Below, in pieces: positions 10,710 to 21,014 of a stretch of DNA of 64,000 nucleotides (position 1 is its first letter; the number at the start of each line of letters is the position of its first letter). Source of the DNA: Macrolepiota albuminosa. Taxonomy: Eukaryota > Basidiomycota > Agaricomycetes > Agaricales > Agaricaceae. The translations under genes and the position numbers were made by a program. The notes beneath the pieces were generated by a model that saw only the letters and a program-made list of their open reading frames with translations, had not been told where the DNA came from and searched no databases. The DNA lies in NCBI GenBank assembly GCA_027475525.1, contig JAMWFC010000049.1:2216947-2280946 (forward strand). The letters run 5' to 3'.

Positions 10710-12611
10710 GTGAGGCAACAGCCCACCCCACAGCCAGAAAGAGCAGCCAATGAGCACCTGTTTCGCAGTCTCCAGGCATTTTTGATGCCCACACCTCATG
10801 AATTGCATGAAACTACGCTGGGAATGAATGAAGCGGTCAGGATCCATATGGATCATATGCATGACCGTCTCACCCATCTGGTGGATGACTTCCTTGGAGT
10901 CAGGTTTAAATTCCCTGCTGGGGTAAGTCCTCATAAGTCCGATGGTAAGCACATACGTGCATATGCTGGAGGACATAGGTTCTCCCAACTGGAGGATTGG
11001 GCCATGGACGTTTGCTACCACCTAGCAGCCTGCTGCTATGGTGGGGACAACATGGACCAGGAAAGGATATTTGTGCTACACGAATTTATGGAGGGAGAGG
11101 CTTGGAATTGGTTCCATTGCCATGTTCTCCACATTAATCACGACAAACCGCATTGGACATTTAAAGAAGTCCTGATAGGACTGTACAATCATTTTGTCAA
11201 TGCTGCTACGATGCAGGAAGCCCGCGATGCCTTTAGAAAGGCAGTGTATGATGCTAAGACTGGCGTTCAGACCTTTTATGATGACCTGGTGGGTAATGCA
11301 CAGAATATGGCTGTCTATCCAGATGAATACACTATTTGCGAGACATTCCTGGATGGAATACCCGCAGACATGAGGAGAGCGTTGATACACGACGACAATT
11401 TGTCTCCAGAGGTCAATACTGTGACCAAATTCTTGGCGTATGCCATCTGTTATGAGCAGTCAACACGGACTGCGAACTATTATGAGCAGCAGAGTTCCTG
11501 CAAAGGAACTGTGAACCGTCAGGCAGTGAAGGTGGGAACCTTCCTGGCCAAACGGATGGAGATGGAGAACAATCGCAATCTGCAATTTGTTGTGCGCAAG
11601 TCAATCCCTGGAGGCCAATGGCCTCGATTGAAGCCTGCTGGACAATTGCCAGTGAAGGATAGTCGACCCTTTTTGGGTCAAAACCAAGTAGCAGCAAAAG
11701 GGGTAGTAGCGCCTGCAGCGCAGATGGCAAGTAAACCTGCTGGGGGCCTTGGAGTGGCCCAGAGAAGGACTGCCGGAGACCCTTTGGCATGCTACAACTG
11801 TGGCAGGAGTGGGCATTTCTCCAAGGAGTGTCCCGCCCCTTCTAAGGCACACATCCAAGCGGCCCATATGGCTGCGGCACCTAGCAATGTCGTCAGTGAC
11901 GACAAGGACGACGAGATTGTCGAAGAAGCGGAGGAAGAACCGCAGGCTGAATCTGATGGGTCGGAAGTGGATGATGCCAAGAGCGTCCAGATTGATGGCA
12001 ACAAATACGTCGCAGTGGATGTGTACGACAGTGACTACTATGCTCGTGATGACGAGGAGGAACACCTGTTTGCACTGACGGAGTGCCGTGGGGATCAGCA
12101 CATCCGAATGAGACACGTAACCCTGCAGAAGGCAACGAATAAGTTGCAGCGGCCACGCTATACTCCTGAAGAGAAGGAGTGCTTGGTCACGTATGTTGAT
12201 GTCAATGGACATCTGGCCTGGACGTTGTGGGACTCGGGGAGTACCACTACAGGCATTACGCCCCAGTTTGCTCATGTCAACGCGATTCACGTTCATGAAC
12301 TGGAGGAGCCATTGATGCTCCAGCTGGAGACTGTGGGGAGTCGCGCTATGGTGCAGTTTGGCATGGAAGTGAGAATAAAGACATCAGGAACGTCGACAAA
12401 AGAATATGTGGATATAGCAAATTTTTATCGCTACGACATGATCATCGGTACACCGTTTATGCGTAAGAACAAGGTGTTGCTGGATTTTGTGAACAACATG
12501 ATTGTTGTGAATGGTACGCCTTTGAAGGCAGAGAAAGTCATGTTGAATGACACAGATAGTCGTTTAAGGCGCTATCGCGCAACTGAAAAGCGGCGTGATG
12601 AATGCAACTGA
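10710..12611 (+). CDS. Element B gag capsid, zinc knuckle and protease (633 codons open)
   Basis: The segment is open from 10710 to the TGA at 12609. A capsid-like region (FSQLEDWAMDVCYHLA, TFLDGIPADMRRAL) precedes a CCHC zinc knuckle, CYNCGRSGHFSKEC, at about 11791-11832. An acidic stretch (DDKDDEIVEEAEEE) and a tyrosine-rich segment (VYDSDYYARDD) follow. The retropepsin has WDSGSTTTGITPQF near 12229-12270 and RYDMIIGTPFMRKNK. It has no internal stop, unlike the regions either side. The shared TGA CTA at its end suggests this is the natural end of a Gag-protease product, with pol made by readthrough. Confidence 0.85.
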   Translation: MRQQPTPQPERAANEHLFRSLQAFLMPTPHELHETTLGMNEAVRIHMDHMHDRLTHLVDDFLGVRFKFPAGVSPHKSDGKHIRAYAGGHRFSQLEDWAMDVCYHLAACCYGGDNMDQERIFVLHEFMEGEAWNWFHCHVLHINHDKPHWTFKEVLIGLYNHFVNAATMQEARDAFRKAVYDAKTGVQTFYDDLVGNAQNMAVYPDEYTICETFLDGIPADMRRALIHDDNLSPEVNTVTKFLAYAICYEQSTRTANYYEQQSSCKGTVNRQAVKVGTFLAKRMEMENNRNLQFVVRKSIPGGQWPRLKPAGQLPVKDSRPFLGQNQVAAKGVVAPAAQMASKPAGGLGVAQRRTAGDPLACYNCGRSGHFSKECPAPSKAHIQAAHMAAAPSNVVSDDKDDEIVEEAEEEPQAESDGSEVDDAKSVQIDGNKYVAVDVYDSDYYARDDEEEHLFALTECRGDQHIRMRHVTLQKATNKLQRPRYTPEEKECLVTYVDVNGHLAWTLWDSGSTTTGITPQFAHVNAIHVHELEEPLMLQLETVGSRAMVQFGMEVRIKTSGTSTKEYVDIANFYRYDMIIGTPFMRKNKVLLDFVNNMIVVNGTPLKAEKVMLNDTDSRLRRYRATEKRRDECN

Positions 12612-12614
12612 CTA
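12609..12614 (+). other. TGA-CTA-G readthrough-type stop at the protease/pol boundary
   Basis: The stop is followed by CTAG, the strongest known leaky context for UGA. The open frame continues for more than 100 codons. Element A has TGA CTT at the aligned codon. Confidence 0.5.
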
Positions 12615-14855
12615 GATGGTCGCAGGAGAGCGACTGTGCAGGAGGTGGAGGATGAACAAGTCCCACCAAAAAGCCTGCCGGCAGACTCGCCAGCTATACT
12701 AATGTCTGAGGAAGAGTTTCAAGGAACTCTGGAGAAGGGGAAGCACCCGGATGTGATTGGGTGTACCAATGGAAAGCCTAAACAGGCTGTACAGTACAAG
12801 AATGAGCGTGGTAGATGCATGGTGGAGTCGCTGGAATGCCAGCCGACTAGCTCTCAAGTGAAGGTTGAGGATCTCGTCAAGGACGAGGTATACAGTACGA
12901 TGGGAACTGTGGGTAGTACTAGGTCGCTAATGGATTGACCAGTGCCTTGGCCAGGAGTGCAATGGGCATATGACCCATGAATGCCACGGGAGTGGAATGA
13001 GTTGGTAGCGTCAATGGTGACGCAGGCTATGGGAAGTGGGCAGGCAACCCAGACGGGAGAAGTGTATCATCACGCACGAGAGGACGAGATTTCTGAAACA
13101 TCGGATATTGTATTTGACGGATTTTTGCTGAAAGTGAGAAGTGTGCAGTCATTGGCAAGTACGACGAGGAAACAACCGGTTGTACGGTTGAATCTGAGAG
13201 ATCTCACAGAGGAGCACATACGTGCCTTACGGGAGCGATTTGAACCAAAGGTTCAACCATGTATAGCACGCATAGCCAAAGGAAAAGGTAAGGCTGTGAG
13301 CCTTACAGAGGATGATATTCCTCGATTGCGCCAGCAATGGCAACTGGAGTTTGCTGATATTGTCAATGGAACAAAGGAAGAGCTTCCTCCATGGCGGGAG
13401 GTTAATCATGAGATTAACCTCATTGACAATAACAAGCAGTACAAATATCATTTGCCTCACTGCCCGTGAGCACTTCAGGATCAACTTCGTGAAAAGACGA
13501 ATAGATACATAAACGCAAAGTGGTGGGAACCACGACCAGCAGTGCAAGCTGCACCATTACTTTGTATTCCCAAGAAGGATAGAACATTAAGGACTGCATT
13601 GGATGCGCGACAGCGCAATGATAATACAGTCAAGGATGTAACACCTCTTCCAGATCAGGAAGTAATACGAGAAGATGTCACGACAGCGAAGTATAGGTCG
13701 AAAATTGACCTCACAGACACATATGAACAGGTTCGCATCCGCGAAGAGGATATACCGAAGACACTGTTCTCGTCCCTGATGGGGACATTTGTGAGTAACA
13801 TCATGCAGATTGGTGATTGTAATGCACCGGCAACATTTCAGAGGTTAATGACCTCAATCTTCCGAGATGTAATCAGGAAGTTCATGCACGTCTATTTAGA
13901 CGATATATTCATATTTTCTGACTCCATTGAGGAGCATGAGCAGCACCTACGAGTTGTATTTGAATGGCTACGGAAGGCCAGTCTCTATCTCAAATGGAAG
14001 AAGTGCAAGTTGTACGCAACCATTGACAAGAAGGGCATTCATCCAGATACGGATAAGCTTGACCAAATCCAAGAGTGGCGTACTCCACACACATATAATG
14101 ATATCCAACGATTTGTCAGACTGGTGAACTATATTGGCAACTTCTTGCCAGACATCACTGCATACACTGGGCCACTTATGGCCATGACCCAGAACGGGTC
14201 ACCGTTTCATTGGAGACCACTGCATCAGCGGTGTTTTGAGATGATTAAGCACATATGCGCAAAAACGCCAGTTATCCGGCCAATTGACCCACGCATCAAT
14301 AAGCCCATCTGGCTCATTTGCAATGCGTCGAAGACTGGGGTTGGGGCCATGTTTGGCCAGGGTAAGACGTGGCAGACTTGCCGACCAGCGGGATTTATGT
14401 CCCGTAAATTCACTGCTGCTCAGCAGAATTATGCTGTACACGAGTTAGAAACACTTGCTATCCTAGAAGCCCTCCTAAAATGGAAGGATAAACTGATGGG
14501 GTATAAGATCCACATCATTACGGATCACAAAGCGCTAGAGTTCTTCAAGACTCAGGTGCACCTATCTCCGCAACAACGTTGCTAGATTGACTACATGTCA
14601 CGGTATCAGTTTGACATCACCTATGTAAAAGATGAATTGAACAAAGTCGCGGATTGCCTGTCTCGATATTTCGAGAGTGATACTTGAGATGACGTCCATG
14701 ACGTGCATGACTATGTCCAGGCAGACAAACATATTGACCCGGAGGGCGAAGATTTGCCTCTGCATTGGTTCCACAAAATCAGGGAACATAGGGTCAAGAT
14801 ACATGCCATGCGAGCACAGGAAACACGTCGCAGTAAGCAACTGCATGAACAGTGA
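12612..14855 (+). pseudogene. Element B reverse transcriptase and RNase H, broken
   Basis: Same frame as gag. RT motifs: LLCIPKKDRTLRTALDARQ, KIDLTDTYEQVRI, IGDCNAPATFQRLM and catalytic YLDDIFIFSD (about 13890-13920). RNase H: LICNASKTGVGAMFG, in which the first catalytic Asp (LICDAS in A) has become Asn, then HELETLAILEALLKW and ITDHKALEFF. Stops lie at 12936, 12978, 13467, 14583 (TAG where A has TGG), 14685 and 14853. An in-frame gap of about eight codons near 14020 removes the QSIDCLGHVID-type segment seen in A. The element cannot replicate on its own. Confidence 0.9.
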
Positions 14856-16490
14856 AAGACTCGCGATATCGAAGCCCAGGTGCTAGTGGATTATGAGGCC
14901 CCTCAGCCAAGTGAAGAGACGAGGCAAGAGGTGCCTACAAGAGGTACTGATATGACGCTCCAGCAAGCGCTGGAGTCACAGGACCATACGCCTGCACCGG
15001 CCGACTTAGGCAATGCACAATTCCACACACGTATCCAGCAAGGATACAAGGATGATAATCTCTTCTTAGAGATCTTGAACAATATCCAAGCGCATCCACG
15101 CTTCAAGGTGGAGCAGCAGCTCGTCTACCTTGCCAGACCCACGGGGTCCAAAGTCATCTGCATTCTCCGGGAGAGGTCGTTAATTACGACTATCCTGGAC
15201 CAGGCCCATGGAGTAGTGGGCCACTTTGGAACTCAGAAAATGCTGAACTATGTGCGACGCTGGTACTGGTGGCCACAGATGGCCAAAGAGACAAGCCAAT
15301 TTTGCTCGACATGCGAGCTATGTCAACAGTCGAAAGTCTCGACATTGAAGCCACCAGGAAAGCTTCACTCACTACCTATACCGGTCAAACCTTGGGATTC
15401 GATCGGGATGGACTTTATAGGTCCGTTCCCCAAGTCGAAAGGCTTTAACTACCTGTGGGTAGTGATCTGCAGAATGACCAGTATGGTCCATCTCATTCCG
15501 GTGAGAACCACCATGACAGCGTCAGACTTGTCGTGGATCTATCTCAAGGAGATAGTACACCTCCATGGACTGCCAAGTTCAATCGTAAGCGATCGAGATG
15601 CTAAGTTCACTTCCAAATGGTGGAAGGAGTTGCACAAACTGCTGGGGGCAAAGTTGCTCATGTCAACGTCGTTTCATCTGCAAATGGATGGTCAAACTGA
15701 ACGCGCAAATAGAAATATTGTGCAAATCCTGCGAGCATTTGTACGTCCTGATCAGAAGGACTGGGTGGATAGATGTCCCCTCATGGAATTTGCGATAAAT
15801 GCGAGTATATCAGAAACTACCAGGTATTTACCCTTTGAACTCAACAATGGCTACATGCCATCCATGATTTGTGAACTTTGTACGGACGAAGTTATTCATG
15901 TGGGGGTAAAGCAGTTTGCATGCAACGTGCTGAGGAATCTGGCAGATGCCCATGATGCAATTATAGAATCGCGTGTATGGCAGACCAAACATGTGAATAA
16001 TCGCAGACGTGATGAGCCGGACATCGAGAAAGGGAGCCTAGTGTACCTTTTGACAAAGAACTTGAACCTGCCGAAAGGCAGGGCGAGTAAGTTGTGTCCG
16101 AAGTAGATTGGACCATATAAGGTCCTTGAGGCGGAGCCAAGCACGTCTAACTACGTGCTGGAACTACCCCAGGTGCTGCAAGCACACAGAATAGTGCCCA
16201 AGTTTCACATGTTGCTATTGCAACCGTATATGGCCAGTAGTGATGCGCTATTTCCTAATCGTGCAACTCTGGAGCCGTATAACTTTGGGACTGGCAATGA
16301 CCAGGAGTGGTTTGTAGATGACCTCATAGGTCATCGGTGGATGAAGGGAAGCCTCGAATTCAAGGTGAGGTGGAGCCTAGGTGATACTATCTGGGAACCA
16401 CTAGTGAACTGCAAAGACCTTGCAGCAATGGACAGGTACCTAGAGTTGCAGGGCATGAAACGCCCTCAACAGCTAGCAAAACGCACATAA
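14856..16490 (+). pseudogene. Element B integrase and chromodomain
   Basis: Zinc-binding region (HGVVGHFGTQKML...FCSTCELCQQSK), core motifs GMDFIGPF, VSDRDAKF and DGQTERANRNI, giving a complete D,D,E set, and a chromodomain-like tail (FVDDLIGHRWMKGSLEFKVRW..DTIWEP). Only one stop, TAG 16104-16106, interrupts it, at a Trp codon (TGG) in A. It is the best-preserved enzyme region of B. The terminator at 16488-16490 is 229 bp before the next frame. Confidence 0.9.
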
Positions 16491-16660
16491 TGCGTGTGTG
16501 GTGGTGGAATGTGGACGAAATCCACTTTGATAGCTGGTGAATAACCAGGTGGCTACTAATTGTGGCTGTTGTTTGTGACTGTTTATGTGACTATGATTGC
16601 CAGTGAGAGGCCAGGTGGCATGTATTTGTGGTTGTTTACACCACTAGCGAAGTTGGGAGA

Positions 16661-16686
16661 TTGTTTTTTTTTCTTTCTTTTCTCAG
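16661..16686 (+). promoter_or_regulatory. Possible splice acceptor ahead of the post-pol frame of B
   Basis: A T/C-rich tract ends in TTTTCTCAG, 34 bp before ATG 16720. It fits a 3' splice site, which would allow the post-pol frame to be expressed from a spliced RNA as downstream genes of retroelements often are. No donor could be assigned. Element A has a similar pyrimidine tract (6490-6511) without a clear AG. Confidence 0.3.
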
Positions 16687-16719
16687 TCCCAATACACGTA
16701 GTCTATGTGTCTAGTGAAA

Positions 16720-17213
16720 ATGGCCTATTGGGGGCCGCAAAAGAGTGATCAGAGCTGGCAAGGCTCTAGTGGAGGGGGCAGACCCCCAAATATACAAATG
16801 TCAACTCAGTACCAGAGGCAGCTGCCATATCCAGCAGCAAGCCAGTTTCAGTCAGCGGGCGTGGCCTATCCAGGCCGCAAGGAGCCGCTTCCATACCAGA
16901 CACCCCTCCACTCGCAAGAGATGGAGGTTGATGATGAAGGGCGCTATGGGCACCCGGAGGACAGCACGCGCTGCGAGCGCTACTACCAGGAACCGTTGTC
17001 ACGCTCGACTGCGTCAAATCTGACGTATGCGGGTGTGGTGACAGGGCCGCCGGCAGTACCATGGATGCATCGGCCTGTGGTGGAGTCGTATGAGGAGCCT
17101 GCGCCACAAGCGCAGAGTTTAGCAGTGGCAGATGTGCTGTTGGGCAGACTGGAAGCAGCAGGACAGCCAGTCCCTGCAACCACATCATTCCTGCAGGACA
17201 GTCTGGCCGTGAT
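16720..17213 (+). pseudogene. Element B extra post-pol protein, 5' part (cut by element C)
   Basis: ATG 16720 opens a frame rich in Gly/Pro/Gln (GPQKSDQSWQG, YQRQLPYPAAS). It runs to 17213, where C is inserted after the codons LAV. The frame resumes at 31205 as MVMEGLLNQIELMKKQR once C and one GTGAT copy are removed. The last part (VADVLLGRLEAAGQPVPAT) aligns with element A near 7376. The function is unknown; see the entry for 31205-33638. Confidence 0.65.
17209..17213. repeat. Target-site duplication GTGAT, left copy (element C)
   Basis: GTGAT precedes the TGTCAGG start of the left LTR and recurs at 31200-31204 after the right LTR. Confidence 0.95.
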
Positions 17214-18050
17214 TGTCAGGTTCCGCTGACGATGGGGGCCTCCGGGGGCAAGCGGGTCCTTACTAGGCGGACTCAAAGTCTACGGAGAGTCTCCGGGTGG
17301 GTTCCGGAGTTTTGGGTAGGGCGCGGGGTGGCTACGGAGCGCCGGGGTTCATAGGAGAAGGTAGAGCAGGATCCCGGGCTAAGTCCGGAATACGAGGCGG
17401 GGGTGGGCGGAGCCTTGTTAGGGCAGAGGGGTGATCAAGACTGAGACCGGGAGACTGAGACGGGAACCAGGAGACTAAGTTAGAATTGAAGTGAGACTTT
17501 TTAAAGGGCCGGGAGACTTGAGAGAGTAAGACAGATAGATTGAGACAAGTATCAAATAGACAAGAGAGTATAGAGACGAGTTTATAGCAATATCAAGACT
17601 ACCGTAACGTACTACGAGCTGCGGGTTAAGTACCAGGTGCCGGCTGAGCTCCGGCCCCCTGGGTAAGGTCCGTACCCCTCCCATGTGGTGCATCCCGTGC
17701 GGCGTATTGTCCGGGTGTCAGTCCTCTGCGGTCGGGTAGTCCCGGGGGGCGCAGATGGGTTGCGGTGTATTGCCCGGGTTCGGGAGTGGCGCCGGGAGGG
17801 CGGCCTCCGGCATGATCGATCGGGGCTTGGGGCGGCGTCCGGGGCACGTGGCGCGTTGGCGGGGCTTCGGGCCTTATCCGGGGGTCGAGCATCGGGTTGG
17901 GCCGGGTCGGCCCTGGTCGGGGTGGTCTCGGGTTTAGTCGGTCTTGTCCCGATGTGTTCCGGGGGCGCGCTGGGGGGGTTGGGTTTCAAAGGAGGGGTTC
18001 CAGGCAGGACTTACTGGGGGGTCGGGGTGGCGCAGGCGTGGCTCGTGACA
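17214..18050 (-). repeat. Element C 3' LTR
   Basis: 837 bp; the pair of 30346-31199. Read on the minus strand it runs TGTCACGAGCC to GGAACCTGACA. The ten differences from its partner are all transitions, concentrated in the first 600 bp. Confidence 0.95.
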
Positions 18051-18200
18051 TCACCCCCTCCTTTAGCGCTGAGTCCCTACGAGGCGTTGGGGGGAGTGCC
18101 CTTCTTTGTGGGAGCCGAATTCGAAGTTTTGAAGGTTGATGCCATCAGTCGGGGGGCTAGAAAAGGGCAGCGTCAGTCCTGGGAGGCTCCCTGTCTTCTC

Positions 18201-20800
18201 ATGTCGCGCGAACAGACGCCTCTCCGCTCCCCAACCCCTCCCCCGGCCGGGGATAACTCCCTGGCCGCCTGGGAAGAGTACGATGCGCGTCGGAGTGCTT
18301 ACGAGGGGCGCCGGGACCGCCGGCACATCGAAGAACTTGCCCGTGAGTATTCCAGCAAGGTTCTCGCGATACTGCTGACGTTATCCCGTCGCAGGGAGGA
18401 TTTCCCAAGCTTCGGACCCGGCACCGGTCGCCGGGCCCTCGACAGTCCAGTCCCCTTCCGTCCCCGTCCCCTCAGTCCGAGTCAAGCGGCGACCCACCCT
18501 CGGTGTGGGCCAAGTATGGGAGGTTCCGGTTGTACAGCGGATCCCCCAAGCCCAGGTGACGGCGGAACAGTTTGCGACGGCTCAGGGGCGACATCGGGGG
18601 CCGCCGGAATGAGCTTGGTGCGAGGCAGCGGGTCCGGTGCGTGGGTCTGCCTTCCGAGAGATATCTGCTGACCCCCGTAGTGTGTGATGTGTGCGCGCCG
18701 GGGAGTATCTTGCGTCTTCGAGGAGCCTACGGCGGGGTCCCGCCGGGATACCTCCATGTGCGTGGCGTGCCGCCTTCGACACAAGAGGTGTTCGGTGGTG
18801 TTGGCGTGGTGGGCGCGCTGCATGGCCCGGGAGCAGGGATGGGACGAGGATTGGGTAATGGAGAGGCTGTGTCACGACCCCTCCCCTCCGGGCCCACCCC
18901 GGGACACCCCCGGAACACCCTCCGGGACCCTCCCTCCGACCCCACAGGACACGCCCCGCCATCACGACCGCCGACACCGCCATCACGCGCATCAAGGACC
19001 GCCATCAGCCGCCCCCAGCCCCGATCAACGATCAGATCACGCGACCCGTGCCGGCCATCACGCATCACGCATCACGGCTCCATCCGCGCCAATTGATCGC
19101 GCGCCCCACACGCGCGATCCCGGTATACAGCCCCTGCCGCTACTCAATGACCCCCGGAACCCATCCCAGACATCCCGGAACCCCGAGACCCGGTCCCGTA
19201 GTACTTATAGCGTAGTCCCTTGTTGTATTCGGTAGTCTTGATAATACCTACTTTGCATAACTGTTACTTGGATATTGCGTGCCCTCTGTTTGACTGGTAC
19301 GCCTCGTTTGGTACGCTTCGACTGGCACGCCTTAGTATTCGCGTGCTATAAGTTTGGTACACACTTCGCGACTCTTAAGTTACTAACTTGGTCTCGTCTT
19401 AGAACCTCCGGTTCACGACTCGACCCCCTCCAACTCCCAGCCACTCCCATCCAAAAACCCCGGACTCTAGTCCCCTCTCCCGGGACTACCCCTGTCCTCG
19501 TCTTGAACCCCGGAGTCCTAGCCCCGGAGTTCCAGACACCCGAGTATCCGTAGATCAAGTCCGCATCGTAAGGGCGTCGCTTTCCCGGAAAGCCCCCGAT
19601 TCAGCGGAACCTGACAGGCTGCGGGAGAGCCCGGGGACCAGGGCCCGAGCCAGGGGGTCCCCAGAGGCTGGGGCTGAGGGGGTTAGAGTCGCGCGTCGTC
19701 GTCCCCGCAGGCGTCGTGCAGTTGCACCGCGGGTTGTTCCGGAGTCGTCACCATCGGAGTCGCCCCCGCCCCGGCGGGTGGATAAGGGCAAGCGACGGGC
19801 CCGAGAGTCATCGGACGAGGAGGACGCGCCCCCCGCTCAGCGTCCCGGGGTTGACAAGGGCAAGCGACGGGCCCGGGACTCGCCGGATGAGGACGACGCG
19901 CCCCCTGCCCAACGTCGCCGAGAGTCTCCAGGGATTGGGGTCGCGGGTCCTTCGAGCCTCCCGGGACGAGTGTTTTCCCCCGGCTCTGGTCACCCGGTGC
20001 CAGGCCTATCTCGCGTGCCCGGGGCAGAGGAGGACCTTGCTGCCTCCCGCCGTCAGCTCGAGGAGGCTGGTGCTTGGGAACGCCACCTGCTGTCACGGCT
20101 CCGGGACGTCATCGAGGAAGGCCAGCGGGAGCGGCAGGCGAGGGAGAGATTGCAGGAGGAGATGGGCGTGGTCGTGCGGGCCCGGGAGGCCTTGGAGGCG
20201 GAGGTGGCAGGCTTGAGGGCCCGCTTGGAGCAAGGGGACGGGGTAGGGTCAGGGCAGGTGGTGTCGGAGACGCGGGAGGCAGAGTTGAGGGAGTTGCTGG
20301 AGAGGGTGGAGGGAGCCCAGGCGACCCTGGTGCATCGCCGGGGCTGGCTGGTGGGGAGCGTGGCAGCCGCCCGTGGCGAGGCTATGCGTGAGTGACCTTG
20401 CACTCGTCCCGGGGTTTCGGCTGACCCTATTTTAGGTTGGGCTCGAGAACACCGCCTCCTGCTGGACGGGGGGGCTTCGGCGTACGCCTTCGTCCAGCAG
20501 GGTCTTGCAGCAACGCCGGGGCTGTCGTCGACGGAGGTGAACCAAGGGTTGGAGCAGTGGGGACGATTACTGGCGGCCCACCGGAGGCGCAATGTAATCG
20601 TTCCGGGGTCATGGGTGGAGATGGCGGCAGACGCGGGGGAGCCCCTCTCCTCATACGAGGAGCGGGTGGCCGCGGTCGTGTCGTTGATGGAGGCTGCAAT
20701 GGGGGCTCCCCCGGCGGCCCCGGAGTCGGGGGTGTCGAGGGAGGCGTCCGGTAGTGGGGCAGGGGCGTCGGGGAGTGCCGGAGGGCCGTCGAGGTCGTAG
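18201..20800 (+). pseudogene. Antisense zinc-cluster/coiled-coil gene carried by element C
   Basis: A spliced gene runs opposite to the retroelement genes. Exons: 18201-18342, 18395-18636, 18681-18869 joined to 19622-20387, and 20436-20800. Introns of 52, 44 and 48 bp have GTGAGT/GTGCGT donors, CTGAC branch sites and AG ends, and all phases agree. The product would be about 567 residues. It has an N-terminal region, then a Cys6 cluster (CVMCARRGVSC, then CVACRLRHKRC) like fungal Zn2Cys6 DNA-binding domains, a basic/acidic repeat (KGKRRAR..SSDEEDAPPAQ, twice), a long heptad-rich coiled coil, and a C-terminal block (EHRLLLDGGAS...AHRRRNVIVPGSW). Two lesions: TGA at 18610-18612 and a solo LTR at 18870-19616 that leaves the frame intact if removed. 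Zinc-cluster regulators are usual hosts of this motif, but the rest is not a known regulator, so the role is open. Confidence 0.7.
18870..19616 (+). mobile_element. Solo LTR inserted in the antisense gene of C
   Basis: 747 bp, beginning TGTCACGACCCC and ending GGAACCTGACA, flanked by GGCTG at 18865-18869 and 19617-19621. The ends resemble the C LTR read in the opposite orientation, so it comes from a related family. Its removal joins VMERL to RESPGTRARA in frame. Confidence 0.9.
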
Positions 20801-21014
20801 GGGGCGTCTCGGTAATCGTTTTTTTTTCTTCTTTTTGCTTCTTGGGCATTGTATTTAGTGTAATAGTAGCGTGTATATAAGTGTCTGGGGGTTTTTTTGG
20901 TAAGCAGGGGGAATAAGAGTCGGAGGAAAAAGATGAGGAAACTTATGGGTGGGAGTTGAATCCCGGGTGAATCCAGAGGCAGGGGTTACGCCCTTGTAGG
21001 CCGTCTGTGGGATT
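20801..21014. other. Convergent 3' ends of the antisense gene and C pol
   Basis: About 210 bp between the stop of the plus-strand gene and the stop of the minus-strand pol. A T-rich stretch (20817-20837) and TATATAAG near 20874 are the only visible signals; the region probably holds both polyadenylation sites. Confidence 0.3.

Noticed and set aside
17685..18671. Plus-strand frame crossing the 3' LTR border of C
   Set aside because: The first 120 codons lie in the LTR and recur at the other LTR. Only the part from ATG 18201, with splice sites, fits a gene.
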